This document shows, in pieces, positions 45,595 to 55,564 of a stretch of DNA of 64,000 nucleotides. The translations under genes were made by a program, and so were the position numbers. Position 1 is the first letter of the stretch. Each line of letters begins with the position of its first letter. The notes below the pieces were generated by a model. That model was not told the origin of the DNA and did not search any database. It saw nothing but the letters and a program-made list of their open reading frames with translations. This stretch comes from Aquabacterium sp. J223 (GTDB taxonomy: Bacteria > Pseudomonadota > Gammaproteobacteria > Burkholderiales > Burkholderiaceae_C), in NCBI RefSeq assembly GCF_024666615.1, contig NZ_CP088297.1, positions 3,452,501 through 3,516,500 of the forward strand, read 5' to 3'.

Positions 45595-47824
45595 TCAAGG
45601 GGCGCCGGCGGACAGCACCGCGTCGGCCGGCGCCAGCAGGCGGTCGACGTCGACCGCGTCGAGCTGCTCCGGCCGCAGGTGGCGCTCGGCGTAGCGGCGC
45701 CAGATGCCGGAACGCAGGAAGAGGTCGAACAGCTCGCCGTCGATGTGCCGGCGGCGCTTCATGCGGTCCATGATGGCCAGCGCCTCGGACAGCGTCTTCG
45801 GCGACTTGTACGGCCGGTCGGCGGCGGTCAGCGCCTCGAAGACGTCGGCGATGGCCATGATGCGCGCCGGCACCGACAGCTGCTCGGCGCCGAGGCGGCG
45901 CGGGTAGCCGTCGCCGCATAGCGTCTCGTGGTGCGTGCCGGCGTACTCGGGCACCCGGCGCAGCGTGCGCGGGAACGGCATGCTCTCCAGCATGGTGACG
46001 GTCTGCACCATGTGCTCGTTGATCTTGTAGCGCTCCTCGGCGGTGAGCGTGCCGCGCTCGATGGACAGGTTGTAGAGCTCGCCGCGGTTGTAGAGGTGCT
46101 CGGGCACCGCCATGCGGAAGCCCAGGCGCGGGTCGGGCCGGTCCTCGGGCCCGCGGGGCAGGATGTCGCGCGGCCGGTCGGCCAGCAGCCGCTCGGTGGC
46201 GGGCAGCGGGGCCACCGGCTCGCCGGCGTGCCGCGCCAGCTCGTCCTGCGACAGGCCGAGCCGGTCGTCGAAGTGGCGCAACCACGGCGTGCGGCCGATG
46301 CGCTGCAGCCGCTCGATGCGGCCGGGGTCCATCGACTCGCCGCCCAGGTTGGTCTCGGCGACGAAGGCGAAGTCGTCCTGCAGCCGCTGGCGCCGGCGCT
46401 CGAAGCGGGCGTCGGCGTCGGCCGGGTCGGCGCCGTCGAGCAGGGCCTGCAGGCGCTCGACCTGCGCGTCGCGCAGCAGCACTTCGAAGCGGGTGCGCAC
46501 CTCGTGGATGCGGTTGTGGATGGTCTCGAGCTTGGTCGCCTTGTCGATGACGTACTCGGGCGTGGTGATCTTCCCGCAGTCGTGCAGCCAGGCGCCGATG
46601 CGGAACTCCTGCCACTCGTCCTCGGTGCGGAAGGCGAAGCCGGCCAGCGAGCCGCTCTGGCAGTCGGTGGCCGCCTCGGCCAGCATGATGGCCAGCTCGG
46701 GCACCCGCTCGCAGTGGCGTCCGGTGTAGGGGCTCTTGGCGTCGATGGCGTTGGCCAGCACGCGGATCATGCTTTCCATCAACGCCTTCTGCTCCTCGAC
46801 CAGCTGCAGGTTGTCCAGCGCCACCGCCGCCTGCGCGGCCAGCGCGCCCACCCACTGCACCGCGTCGCGGTCGAAGGGCACGATGCCGCCGCCTTCGCGG
46901 TCGAGCGCGTTGATGAACTGCAGCACGCCGATCGGCGCGCCGCCGCGCGGCGCCACCGGCACGGTGAGCATCGATACCGTCCGGTAGCCGGTCTCGGCGT
47001 CGAAGCGGCGGGTGCCGCCGAGGTCGAAGCGGGTCTCGCGGGCCACGTCGTCGATCGCCACCGGCTCGTTGTGCACGGCGGTGTAGACCGAGACGTACTG
47101 CGCGTTGGGGCGGCCGTTCGCGTCGAACATCGGCAGCGAGGCGGCGGGCAGCCGGTCGCCGCGGGTGCGCCGGGCAAAGTGCAGGTGGCCGTCGTCGCCG
47201 ACCAGGTACATGGTGCCGGCGTCGCAGTGCAGCAGCCGCTGGCCCTCGTGCAGCAGGTGGTCCAGCAGGCGGTCGCGGTCGCGCTCCATGGCGATGCGCA
47301 GGCCGCTCTCGACCAGCGCGTCGAGCTTCTCGGCGCCCCAGAGCACCGCCTTGCCCAGCTCCTGCTCGGCCCGTCGCTGGGCCTGGTGCGCGCCGCTGAC
47401 GAGCAGCAGGTTGCGCGCGCGCAGCGTCGCCTCCTCGACCTCCACCGGCTTGTTCAGGTAGTCGTTGGCGCCGGCGCGCAGCGCGCGGTTGCGGGTGTCG
47501 CCCGCCGCCGTGCCGCTGATGACCAGGGATCGGCAGCGCCGCCGGCGAATGGCGCTCCCGCACCTGGCGCAGCACCTCGAAGCCGTCGACGTGCGGCATC
47601 TCCAGGTCGAGCACCAGCAGGTCGTAGGGGTCGACGCCGGCCAGCCGCAGCAGCGCCCGCCGGGGATCGGTCTCCACCTCGACGGTGCCCAGGCCGGCCG
47701 CCCGCAGCACCGCGCCCAGGTAGGCGGCATGGCTGGGCGAGTCGTCGCAGACCAGCACCCGTGGCGCCTGCGGCGGCGGGGCCACCGCCGGCGTGGGCTG
47801 CGGGCCGGGCGCGGTGCGGCGCAT
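45595..47824 (-). CDS. REC-GAF-HD-GYP c-di-GMP phosphodiesterase-type response regulator, frameshifted (742 aa after repair)
   Basis: From ATG 47824 a receiver domain begins (APRVLVCDDSPSHAAYLG, Asp73 in LLVLDLEMPHVDGF). It runs into the other frame at the GGG at 47526-47528; removing one base gives ALPILVISGTAAGD and NDYLNKPVE, the receiver lysine. A GAF domain follows (about 190-330), then HD-GYP with HCERVPELA, HDCGKITTPEYV and, after an insertion of about 130 residues, HHETLCGDGYPRRL and MAIADVFEALTAADRPYK. The start overlaps the FecR-protein stop by one base (TGATG). Predicted to hydrolyse c-di-GMP. As read, only 45595-47730 is one long frame. Confidence 0.85.
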
Positions 47825-49584
47825 CAGTTCGGCTTGAAGACCACCGCGCCGGCCACGGTGCCGGGCTGCGCGCCGAAACCGTAGACCAGGCCCGCACGGC
47901 TGTTGCCGTTGCCGCCCACCAGGCCCTGCACCGCCAGCCCGCCGCCGAGCAGGCCGGTGCAGCCGGCGGCGCAGCCGCTGCCGGTGGCGGTGATGGACGT
48001 GGCCGGGCCGTTGAAGGCGAACCCGTTGCTCTGCGTCGCCGTGCCGGCCAGCGTGTAGGTCTGGCCCGCCAGCGGCACCTGCACCCGGTAGTCCACCGTG
48101 CCGCCGCTGGCGCCGGGGAAGTTGACGGCCAGCGCCCCGGTGACGCTGTTCGGCACGCCGACCGCGATGGTGCTGCCGTCGGCCGCCGACAGCGTCGGCG
48201 CGGTGGAGGCGAACGAGGCGTAGCCGCGCACCACCGGCAGCGCCGGCGAGCCCTGCATGGCCACGTAGTGCAGCGCCTGCAGCTTGTCGTGCTTGGGCAG
48301 GAAGGTGGTCTTGCCCTCGGCCCAGCGGCCCCAGGCGACGATGCCGTCGGCGCCGAAGTCCGCCGTCATCTCGGCGTTGTCGACCTTCTTGCCGGTGGCG
48401 GTGTCCTTGATCTCGGTGACCGAGCCATCGAGCTTGAGCACGCGCTCGGCGCCGGAGACCAACCGGTGCACCACCGAACCGGCCGCGAGGTCGGTCCCGC
48501 TTTGCTGCATGGCCACCGACACGGCAATCGCCGGCCCGCGCTTCTCGGTCAGTGCCAGCGTCGGGCCGAGCACCGGGTTCAGCAGCGGCACATCGAGGAC
48601 CGGTCCGGCCGGGATGGGATTGGGGGCCGGGGACGGGACTGGGCTCGCTGGCGCGGGGCTCGGGGCCGGGGCAGGACTCGGGACTGCACCGGGACTCTGG
48701 GCTGGGGCGGGACTCGGCGCCGGGCCCGGCGACGGCGCCGGGCCGGCACCCGGACCGGCGACAGGTGGGGACGGCGCGGGCGTCGGGTCCGAGCCGGGGG
48801 CAGGCGCCGGGCTGCCAGGGGCGGCGATCGGTCCGTCGACCGGCGGCGCGGCGACGGGGCCACTGGGTGGCGGCGCCGGGGTCGGCACCGGCGGCGCCTC
48901 GGGTTCCAGCGACAGGCCCGTGGCGGTGCGGGCGTCGTCGCCGCCGGCATGCGCCACGCGGGTCGGCGCGGCCGCGGCCACCGGCGCGGCGGCCGGCAGC
49001 AGCACCGGGGCGGCGGCGAGCACCGGCGTCACCGCGCGCGACGGCGTGAAGCCCGACTGGCCCGGCCGCAGGTCGAGGCAGCCGCCGTCGTTGCACACCG
49101 CCACCCGGCCGCCGGCCACGCGCACGCGCACGCCCTCGTCCACCTGCGCGCTGTACTCGGTGCCTCGGATGCCGATGGTGGCGGCCGGCGTCTGCAGCCG
49201 GTAGTGGTCGCGGCGGCTGCGGCCGATGGCACCGGTGACGGTGCGCAGGCCGCCGCGGCGCAGGGTCAGCGCGGCGCGCTCGTCCTGGTCGAGGGTGGCC
49301 AGGCGGTAGTCGTCGATCTGCAGTTCGGTCTCGGGCTGCAGCGACAGCATGGCGCCGTCCACCATCTTCAGCTGGGCGCGGCCGCGGCCGGTCTCGATGC
49401 GCTCGCCGCTGGCGACGCTGGCGCCGCGCACCGCCGGCCGGCGCTCGCCGCCGGCGGCCACCACGGTGACCGGCCCGTCGACGAACAGCAGCAGGGCCGC
49501 CGGCGCCGCGGCCTGGGCCACCGCCGCGCCGCAGGCGATCGAGGCGGCCAGGGCGACGGTGGTGCGCAGGCGGGCGGGCGTCAT
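47824..49584 (-). CDS. exported FecR-domain protein (586 aa)
   Basis: A signal peptide (about 1-26) leads to a FecR domain (about 30-145: VASGERIETGRGRAQLKMVDGAMLSL, AATIGIRGTEYSAQV), a fold normally used for periplasmic sensing or surface tethering. A Pro/Ala/Ser-rich linker of about 100 residues follows (repeated PAPSPAP units). The C-terminal 240 residues are beta-rich with two cysteines near GSGCAAGCTG, possibly a surface domain. It overlaps the barrel gene by 4 bases (ATGA) and the REC-HD-GYP gene by one. No FecI-type sigma gene is adjacent, so it is probably not a classical iron regulator. Confidence 0.83.
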   Translation of the reverse strand: MTPARLRTTVALAASIACGAAVAQAAAPAALLLFVDGPVTVVAAGGERRPAVRGASVASGERIETGRGRAQLKMVDGAMLSLQPETELQIDDYRLATLDQDERAALTLRRGGLRTVTGAIGRSRRDHYRLQTPAATIGIRGTEYSAQVDEGVRVRVAGGRVAVCNDGGCLDLRPGQSGFTPSRAVTPVLAAAPVLLPAAAPVAAAAPTRVAHAGGDDARTATGLSLEPEAPPVPTPAPPPSGPVAAPPVDGPIAAPGSPAPAPGSDPTPAPSPPVAGPGAGPAPSPGPAPSPAPAQSPGAVPSPAPAPSPAPASPVPSPAPNPIPAGPVLDVPLLNPVLGPTLALTEKRGPAIAVSVAMQQSGTDLAAGSVVHRLVSGAERVLKLDGSVTEIKDTATGKKVDNAEMTADFGADGIVAWGRWAEGKTTFLPKHDKLQALHYVAMQGSPALPVVRGYASFASTAPTLSAADGSTIAVGVPNSVTGALAVNFPGASGGTVDYRVQVPLAGQTYTLAGTATQSNGFAFNGPATSITATGSGCAAGCTGLLGGGLAVQGLVGGNGNSRAGLVYGFGAQPGTVAGAVVFKPN

Positions 49585-50933
49585 TCGAAGTCCCTTCTCA
49601 AGGTGATCTGCAGCACACGCCGCCGGTAGTCCGCCAGCGGCAGGTTGGACGCGTTGCGGGTGATCAGCAACTGCGGCGTGAGCCGCCAGTCGGCGGCGAG
49701 GCTCCAGCGCAGGCCGGCCACCAGGTCGGTCTGGCGGTCGGCCCGGCGCGCCATGAAGAGCGCGTCGTCGCCGCCGTGCCGTCGACGTTCGAACTGCACG
49801 CTGGCGAAGCCGGCCAGCGACGCCCCGAACGCCTGCTCCAGACCGGCGCGGGCGCCCCAGGCGCGGTGGGCGAAGGCGTCCTGGCCGCTGCGGCTGCGTT
49901 CGCGCGCGGTGTAGAGGCTGGCGTAGGGCACCCGCCGGCCGCTGTCCAGCGCCTGCGCCGCGCCGAGCCCGAGCACCGTGCGGTCGGCGTTGCGGTCGGG
50001 CTGGCCGGCGTAGTCGAGCCGGGACCATTCGCTGAAGGCGCTGAGCTGGGTGGTCGGCCGCAGCGTGTGCTGCCATTGCGCGCCCAGGCCATGGGCGTCG
50101 CGGTAGCGCTGGCCGCCGAGGCGGAAGGTGGTGGCCTGCAGCGCCGCGGTGACGCGGTCGCCGGCGCGCTCCCAGGCGCCGCCGGCGCTGGCCTCGGCGC
50201 TCTGCTGCTCGAAGGCCTGTTCCCGGGCGTTCCAGCCGCGGCGCAGGCCGGCGGCGGCGATGGCGCTGACACCACCCGCCAGCGGCCACTGGCCGTCGGC
50301 CCCGACCTGCGCAGTGGTCACGGTGTCGCCGCGGCCGCGCACCTGCGGGTCGAGCGTGAACAGCAGGCCGCCGAAGGCCGGGATGGCGACCTCGGACGCC
50401 GCCGCCGCGCTGTTGACGTTGCTGTCTCGGCCGACGGTCAGCGCCGCGAAGGCACGTCGCAGCGGCCGCGTCAGCCCCTCGCTCGGGCGCTCGGCCAGGG
50501 TGCCGAGCAGGCGGTCGATGGTGGCCGCCGCGGCCGGCGGCATGGTGCCGCGCCGGGCGTCTTCCAGCGCCCGGCGGGCGGCCTGCGGCTCACCGGCGGC
50601 GAGGTAGGCGCGGCCGATCTCGGCACGCGCCAGGGTGTTGTCCGGCTGTGCGGCCAGCACCCGCTCCAGGGCCAGGATGCCGCGGGTGACGTGGCCGGCA
50701 TCGACGGCGGCGATGCCGAGCAGGTGGTCGTAAGCCGGGTCGCCGGCGCGCGCGGCCTCGTGCGGTTCGAGCAGCCGCCAGGCCGCGTCCGGGCGCTGCT
50801 CGGCCATCAGCCGGCGGGCGTCGTCGAGCAGCGCATCGGCCCATGCGGGCCCGGCCAGCATCAGGCAGGACAGCAGCGCCGAAGCGGCTGCGCGAAGGAC
50901 TGGCGCCCGCAGGCGCAGCGAACCGGTCGACAT
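49581..50933 (-). CDS. outer-membrane beta-barrel protein with N-terminal TPRs, Slam/DUF560-like (450 aa)
   Basis: A signal peptide (about 1-32, ending GPAWAD) is followed by three to four TPR-like helices (about 35-150, LARAEIGRAYLAAGEPQAARRAL) and a predicted 14-strand barrel (about 165-450) ending in LQITLRRDFE. The architecture matches surface lipoprotein assembly modulators (Slam, DUF560), which help proteins cross the outer membrane. ATG at 50933 is used; an in-frame ATG 36 bases upstream would lengthen the signal. It is the first gene of the four-gene operon; a sigma-28-like box lies 44-70 bases upstream. A role in displaying a surface protein is inference. Confidence 0.72.
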   Translation of the reverse strand: MSTGSLRLRAPVLRAAASALLSCLMLAGPAWADALLDDARRLMAEQRPDAAWRLLEPHEAARAGDPAYDHLLGIAAVDAGHVTRGILALERVLAAQPDNTLARAEIGRAYLAAGEPQAARRALEDARRGTMPPAAAATIDRLLGTLAERPSEGLTRPLRRAFAALTVGRDSNVNSAAAASEVAIPAFGGLLFTLDPQVRGRGDTVTTAQVGADGQWPLAGGVSAIAAAGLRRGWNAREQAFEQQSAEASAGGAWERAGDRVTAALQATTFRLGGQRYRDAHGLGAQWQHTLRPTTQLSAFSEWSRLDYAGQPDRNADRTVLGLGAAQALDSGRRVPYASLYTARERSRSGQDAFAHRAWGARAGLEQAFGASLAGFASVQFERRRHGGDDALFMARRADRQTDLVAGLRWSLAADWRLTPQLLITRNASNLPLADYRRRVLQITLRRDFE

Positions 50934-50976
50934 ACAGCGTGATCGGGTCGCGGCCCGTGTCTCCCCCATGCAGGAG

Positions 50977-51003
50977 GTATCGGCAGGTCCGCGTATCAGT
51001 TGA
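50977..51003 (-). promoter_or_regulatory. sigma-28-like promoter of the barrel/FecR/REC-HD-GYP/cyclase operon
   Basis: Minus strand TCAACT, 13 bases, GCCGATAC. The -10 box matches the FliA consensus in seven of eight bases and the spacing is canonical. It lies 43 bases before the barrel-protein ATG, between that gene and tolC. Confidence 0.5.
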
Positions 51004-51049
51004 GGGCATTGAACCCCGGAGGATCCCGGGTTGACCGCCGCGGCGGCGG

Positions 51050-52411
51050 CTACTGCAGCCAGACGGCGAGGCCGCCGCCCAGGCTCCACAGCAGCGCGTT
51101 CGCCTGCTGGCCGTCGATCAGCGCGTTGACGTAGGTCACGCGCATGTTGTAGTGGTCGCCCTCGGCGGCCATCACGTCGAACAGCGAACGCCGCCCGAGC
51201 TGCTGCCACTGCTGCAGCGTGAAGTTGCGCACGCGGTCGCTGTCGCGCACCACCTCGGCGACGCGGCGGGCGCGGTCGAACGCCGACGTGGCCTGCTCGT
51301 GCACGTCGGCCACCCGGGAGCGGCGCGACTCGAGCACGTCGATCTGGGTCAACCGGGTGGCCTCGGCCCGCCGCTGGGCGGCGGCGATCGACGGGTCGGC
51401 GGCCGGCGCCAGCAGCGGCAGCGTGAGGTTGATGCCCACCTGCAGCGCGCTCGGGTTGCCGACCCCCACCGCCTTGGAGGCGCCGAGCGACCAGTTGACC
51501 TGCGGCCTGGTGGCCGCCGCCAGCGCCTGGGCGTAGCTGGACGCCGCCTGCGACTGCGCCTTCAGCAGCGCGATCTCGGCCGAGCGCTCGGTCTGCGCCA
51601 TCACCTCGTCCATCGGCGGCAGCCGCGTCAGCAGCGACGACAGCCCCTCGGTGGGCGGCAGGCCGTCGCCGACGAAGCGGCGCAGCCGGATCTCGGACTG
51701 GCGCATGGCCGACAGGGCGCCGGCGCGCGCCAGCTCGGCCTGCGCCTGGCTCTTCTGGGCCTGCACCAGCTCGCTGGCGCGGCCACGGTCGGTCTTGACG
51801 ATCTGCTCCAGCGCCTCGACCAGGCAGGCCATCTTGCGGCCGTACTGCTGGTAGACCTGGGCCTGCAGCCGGTAGCGCGCGCGCTCCAGCGCGCTGCTCA
51901 CCGCCTGCAGGGCGATCTGTTCCTGGGTGTTGATCTGGCCCTGGCGGGCGGCCTCGGCCAGCGAGGTGCGCCAGTCGGTGAGGCGCTCGACCCGGCCGCC
52001 GTCGTACAGCATCGAGCCCACTTGCGCGCCCACCCGGCCCTGCGTGCCGGCCGGCTGCGCCAGGCCCCACACGGTGTTGCTCTGGTAGTTGACGCCGGCG
52101 AAGGCGCTGGCCTGCAGCTTGGCGGCGGCCTTGGCCTCCTCGATGTCGTGCTGCGCGGCCTCCACCAGCAGCTTGGCCGCGCCCACCGCGTTGCTGCGCG
52201 AGATGGCCAGGCCGATCAGCTCCTGCATCTGGGCGCGGGGCTCCATCGGCGCGGCGGCACCACCGTCGGCGCCCGCCGGTGGCTGCAGCTCACGGCCGTT
52301 GTCGTCGATGCAGCGGGCGGCGGCCGGCAGCGACAGCGCCAGGCCGAGCGCCACGGCGAGCGCCGGGCGCGACAGAACGGAGGACGGGCGGCAGGACAAC
52401 AGCGGCGGCAT
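51050..52411 (-). CDS. TolC-family outer-membrane efflux/secretion channel (453 aa)
   Basis: The outer-membrane exit duct of a type I secretion system. A signal peptide (about 1-32, LALSLPAAARC) is followed by the duplicated helix-hairpin pattern of TolC/LapE proteins: MQELIGLAISRSNAVGAAKLLVEAAQHDIEEAKA, QVGSMLYDGGRVE and the second half LQVGINLTLPLLAPA. ATG 52411 gives the signal peptide directly. It is likely the partner of the HlyD and ABC proteins encoded 2-5 kb upstream. Similar proteins also serve drug efflux; context favours secretion. Confidence 0.87.
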   Translation of the reverse strand: MPPLLSCRPSSVLSRPALAVALGLALSLPAAARCIDDNGRELQPPAGADGGAAAPMEPRAQMQELIGLAISRSNAVGAAKLLVEAAQHDIEEAKAAAKLQASAFAGVNYQSNTVWGLAQPAGTQGRVGAQVGSMLYDGGRVERLTDWRTSLAEAARQGQINTQEQIALQAVSSALERARYRLQAQVYQQYGRKMACLVEALEQIVKTDRGRASELVQAQKSQAQAELARAGALSAMRQSEIRLRRFVGDGLPPTEGLSSLLTRLPPMDEVMAQTERSAEIALLKAQSQAASSYAQALAAATRPQVNWSLGASKAVGVGNPSALQVGINLTLPLLAPAADPSIAAAQRRAEATRLTQIDVLESRRSRVADVHEQATSAFDRARRVAEVVRDSDRVRNFTLQQWQQLGRRSLFDVMAAEGDHYNMRVTYVNALIDGQQANALLWSLGGGLAVWLQ

Positions 52412-52562
52412 CGGTGGGTGCGGTCTCGACACCGGCCCGACAAGGCTGGTGCTCGACGGCCATTTCACCGCCGGGCCGCCGCGGCCGGTCGACGGAAAGC
52501 GAGCGGAAATGCCGCGCTTCTCTGGACCGGTGGAAAGAGGATGTGTCCGCCCGCCGGACCGG

Positions 52563-54119
52563 TCACGCCAGCCGGAACACCGCCACCGCCTCGTTCAGCC
52601 GCTGCGCCTGCTGCCGCAGGCTGTCCGCGGCGGCGGCGCTCTGCTCGACCAGCGCCGCGTTCTGCTGCGTGACCTGGTCGAGCTGGGCCACGGCGTCGCT
52701 GACCTGGCCGATGCCGCCGGACTGCTCCTGCGTGGCGCCGGAGATCTCGCCGATGAACTGGCTCACCCGCTGGACCTGGTCGACGATGCCCTGCATGCGC
52801 TCGCCGGCCAGGCCGACGAGGCGGGTGCCGGTCTCCACCTGCACCACGCTGTCGCCGATCAGCGCCTTGACCTCGCGCGCCGCCTCGGCGCTGCGCTGCG
52901 CCAGGCTGCGCACTTCCGACGCGACCACCGCGAAGCCGCGGCCCTGCTCGCCGGCGCGGGCGGCTTCGACCGCGGCGTTCAACGCCAGGATGTTGGTCTG
53001 GAAGGCGATGCCGTCGATGACGCCGATGATGTCGGCCATCTTCTTCGACGAGCCGGCGATGGCCTGCATGGTGGTGACCACCTCGCCCACCACCCGTCCG
53101 CCCTCGCCTGCCGCGCCAGCGGCCTCGTGCGCCATGCGGTCGGCCTGGCGGGCGGTCGCGGCGTTCTGCTGCACCGTGCTCTGCAGCTCTTCCATCGACG
53201 CGGCGGTCTGCTCGAGGTTGCTGGCCTGCTCCTCGGTGCGCTGGCTCAGGTCGGCGTTGCCGGTGGCGATCTGGGTCGAGGCGGAGGCCACCTGCTCGCT
53301 GGACTGGCGCACCTGGCCGACGGTGGCGGCCAGCTGCCGGGTCATGGTCGCCAGCGAGCGCAGCAGGTCGGCCAGTTCGTTGCGCCCCTGCGGGTCGAGG
53401 TGCGTCGTCAGGTCGCCGCGCGCCACGGTGTCGACCACCTGCACCGCCCGGCGGAGGGGCCCGGTGATGGAACGGGTGATGAACACGGCGCAGGCGACGC
53501 CCAGCGCCACCGCCACGCCCATCAACGCGAACGACAGGCCGCGTGCGCTGTCGTAGGTGTCGCGGGCACGACGGGTCTCGACCTCCGCCAGCCGGACGTT
53601 GTAGTCCAGGCTCTTGCGCATCGCCGTCTGGGCGGCCAGGAACGCGGCGGACGTCTCGCCGGCGACCAGCGCATGGGCCTGCGCCACGTTCGCCTCGCCG
53701 CCGCTGGACACCGCGTGCAGCTTCCGGTCGGCCGCCAGCCAGCGGTCGATGGCCGACCGGGCGTCACGGTACAGCGCCCGCTCCTCCTCGGTGGCGATCA
53801 AGGCCTCGTAGCGCTCGAAGTCCGCCTTCAGCTTGACGTCGATGCTGTGGTTGAAGCTGGCCTCCTGGGCCTTCTTGCCTTCGGCATCGTCGTGCAGCGC
53901 GTGACGCAGGCTGGCACGCCGTGCGTCGGTGATGACGAGCCCCATGTCGGCCAGCACCACGACGCTGGGCAGCCAGTTGTTCCCCAGTTCGTGCGCGCCC
54001 TGGTTGACCCGCGCCGTCTGCCAGATGCCCGCACCGCCCACCGCCAGCAGCAGGGCGAGGACGAGGCCGAAGCCCAGCGTCAGCCGGGTACCGATTTTCA
54101 GCTTGTCGAGGCTGTTCAT
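52563..54119 (-). CDS. methyl-accepting chemotaxis protein (518 aa)
   Basis: A membrane chemoreceptor. Helix 1 (about 10-32) and helix 2 (about 190-212) flank a four-helix-bundle periplasmic domain (MCP_1/Tar-like). HAMP follows, then a cytoplasmic signalling domain with the hairpin tip [33 protein letters not shown] (about 365-400). No C-terminal NWETF-type pentapeptide is seen. A sigma-28-like box lies upstream at 54169-54195, consistent with a late flagellar gene. It stands between tolC and the HlyD gene. Ligand unknown. Confidence 0.95.
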   Translation of the reverse strand: MNSLDKLKIGTRLTLGFGLVLALLLAVGGAGIWQTARVNQGAHELGNNWLPSVVVLADMGLVITDARRASLRHALHDDAEGKKAQEASFNHSIDVKLKADFERYEALIATEEERALYRDARSAIDRWLAADRKLHAVSSGGEANVAQAHALVAGETSAAFLAAQTAMRKSLDYNVRLAEVETRRARDTYDSARGLSFALMGVAVALGVACAVFITRSITGPLRRAVQVVDTVARGDLTTHLDPQGRNELADLLRSLATMTRQLAATVGQVRQSSEQVASASTQIATGNADLSQRTEEQASNLEQTAASMEELQSTVQQNAATARQADRMAHEAAGAAGEGGRVVGEVVTTMQAIAGSSKKMADIIGVIDGIAFQTNILALNAAVEAARAGEQGRGFAVVASEVRSLAQRSAEAAREVKALIGDSVVQVETGTRLVGLAGERMQGIVDQVQRVSQFIGEISGATQEQSGGIGQVSDAVAQLDQVTQQNAALVEQSAAAADSLRQQAQRLNEAVAVFRLA

Positions 54120-54168
54120 GTCTGCGCTCAGATCCGTTCAACGACCAAAGGATGGGTGCATCTGGGCC

Positions 54169-54195
54169 TTTTCGGCATCTGATGGGTAGACTGAA
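54169..54195 (-). promoter_or_regulatory. sigma-28-like promoter of the chemoreceptor gene
   Basis: Minus strand TTCAGT, 13 bases, GCCGAAAA, ending 49 bases before the ATG. A chemoreceptor gene is a classic FliA target, which supports reading the similar boxes in this window the same way. Confidence 0.55.
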
Positions 54196-54316
54196 CATCA
54201 GCGTGGCAAATCGTCGCGCCGCCCCTGCGGGGCCGCCCTCGAGCGCGGCGGGCGACGGCGTCCGGCCGACCGGACAGCGGTGCGGGCCGCTGGCGCCGGC
54301 GGTGCCGGGGCGCCGC

Positions 54317-55555
54317 TCAGCGCTCCTTGAACGCCTCCTGCGACTTCATCATCGGCCGCAGCAGGAAGGACAGCACCGAGCGTTCGGCGGTGTTGATCTC
54401 CACCGTGCCCAGCATGCCGGGCAGCACCTGCAGCGGCGTCGGCGCGCGCAGCGCCGCGGGGTCGGCGCGCAGGATGACGCGGTACCAGGTGCCGTTCTGC
54501 GCCGCGCGGTCGGCGTCGCCCAGGGCGTCCGGGCTGATGTACTCGACGGTGCCGGTCATCGCGCCGTAGACCACGTACTCGTAGGCGGTCAGCTTGACCT
54601 GCGCCGTCTGGCCGAGGCGGATGAAGCCGACGTCCTGCGGCTTGACACGTGCCTCGACCAGCACGCGCGGGCCCAGCGGCACGATCTCCATGATCACCGC
54701 GCCCGGGCCGACCACGCCGCCCAGCGTGTTGAGCTTGATCGACTTGACCAGCCCCTTCACCGGCGAGCGCAGCACCGTGCGGCGCAGCGCGTCCTCGCGC
54801 ACCACCTGCTGCTCCTCCATCGCGGCCAGCTCGTTCTGCGCCTTCAGCAGCTCGGCGCTGGCGTCCTGGCGGAAGCGCGCCAGCCGGTCGCTGCTGGCCA
54901 GCCGCAGGTCGTTGACCTGGCGGCGCAGGCGCATCACCTCGACGTCGCTGAGCAGGCCCTTGGCCGACATCAGCTCGGCCATGTCGAGCTCGCGCTGCAG
55001 CAGGCCGACGTTGCGGTTGTTGACGGCGACGGCCTCCTGCAGCACCTGCCGGCGGTTGCTGTAGACCTCGGTCTCGGCGGCCATCAGGTCGGGCGCGGCC
55101 CGCACCTCGTCGGGGAAGACCAGCGCCCGGCCGCCGGCCTCGGCGCCCAGCCGGGCGATGGCGGCCTTCAACGCCAGCCGCCGCGACTGGCCCTCGTTCT
55201 GCTGCGCCTCGAAGCGTGTCGGGTCGAGCCGGGCCACCGCCTGGCCTTCGTCCACCAGCATGCCCTCGCGCACCAGCAGCTCGCGCAGGATGCCGCCCTC
55301 CAGGCTGGCGATGGCCTGCTCGCGGCCGTCGGGCACCACGCGGCCGTCGGCCCGGGTCACCACCTCGACGCGGGCCAGCATGGCCCAGGCCAGCGCCGCG
55401 CCCACGGCCAGCGCCATCAGCCACAGCGGCCAGGTGAGCTGCGGCACTCGCTCGACCACCTGGGCGGCGTTGACGCCGCTCATGAAGTCGGCGTCGCCGG
55501 GCAGCACGCGGCCGTCGGCCAGGGCGGGCTTGGGTTTGCGTCCGAAGCCGAACAT
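54317..55555 (-). CDS. type I secretion membrane-fusion protein, HlyD/LapC family (412 aa)
   Basis: The periplasmic adaptor linking the ABC exporter to TolC. A cytoplasmic N-terminus (1-45) is followed by one membrane helix (about 48-66, PLWLMALAVGAALAWAML), a barrel-sandwich domain (GGILRELLVREGMLVDEGQAVARLD), long coiled-coil helices (about 110-230) and the C-terminal beta domain (IMEIVPLGPRVLVEARVKPQDVGFIRLGQ). The gene starts 9 bases after the ABC exporter stop, so they form one transcript with the SPINDLY-type transferase gene upstream. Confidence 0.93.
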   Translation of the reverse strand: MFGFGRKPKPALADGRVLPGDADFMSGVNAAQVVERVPQLTWPLWLMALAVGAALAWAMLARVEVVTRADGRVVPDGREQAIASLEGGILRELLVREGMLVDEGQAVARLDPTRFEAQQNEGQSRRLALKAAIARLGAEAGGRALVFPDEVRAAPDLMAAETEVYSNRRQVLQEAVAVNNRNVGLLQRELDMAELMSAKGLLSDVEVMRLRRQVNDLRLASSDRLARFRQDASAELLKAQNELAAMEEQQVVREDALRRTVLRSPVKGLVKSIKLNTLGGVVGPGAVIMEIVPLGPRVLVEARVKPQDVGFIRLGQTAQVKLTAYEYVVYGAMTGTVEYISPDALGDADRAAQNGTWYRVILRADPAALRAPTPLQVLPGMLGTVEINTAERSVLSFLLRPMMKSQEAFKER

Positions 55556-55564
55556 CGACCTGCC

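Noticed and set aside
47824-49584. FecR as anti-sigma regulator of iron uptake
   Set aside because: There is no FecI-type sigma gene or TonB receptor nearby, and the domain order (signal peptide, FecR, Pro-rich linker, beta domain) fits a structural or sensor protein rather than a FecR regulator with a cytoplasmic anti-sigma part.
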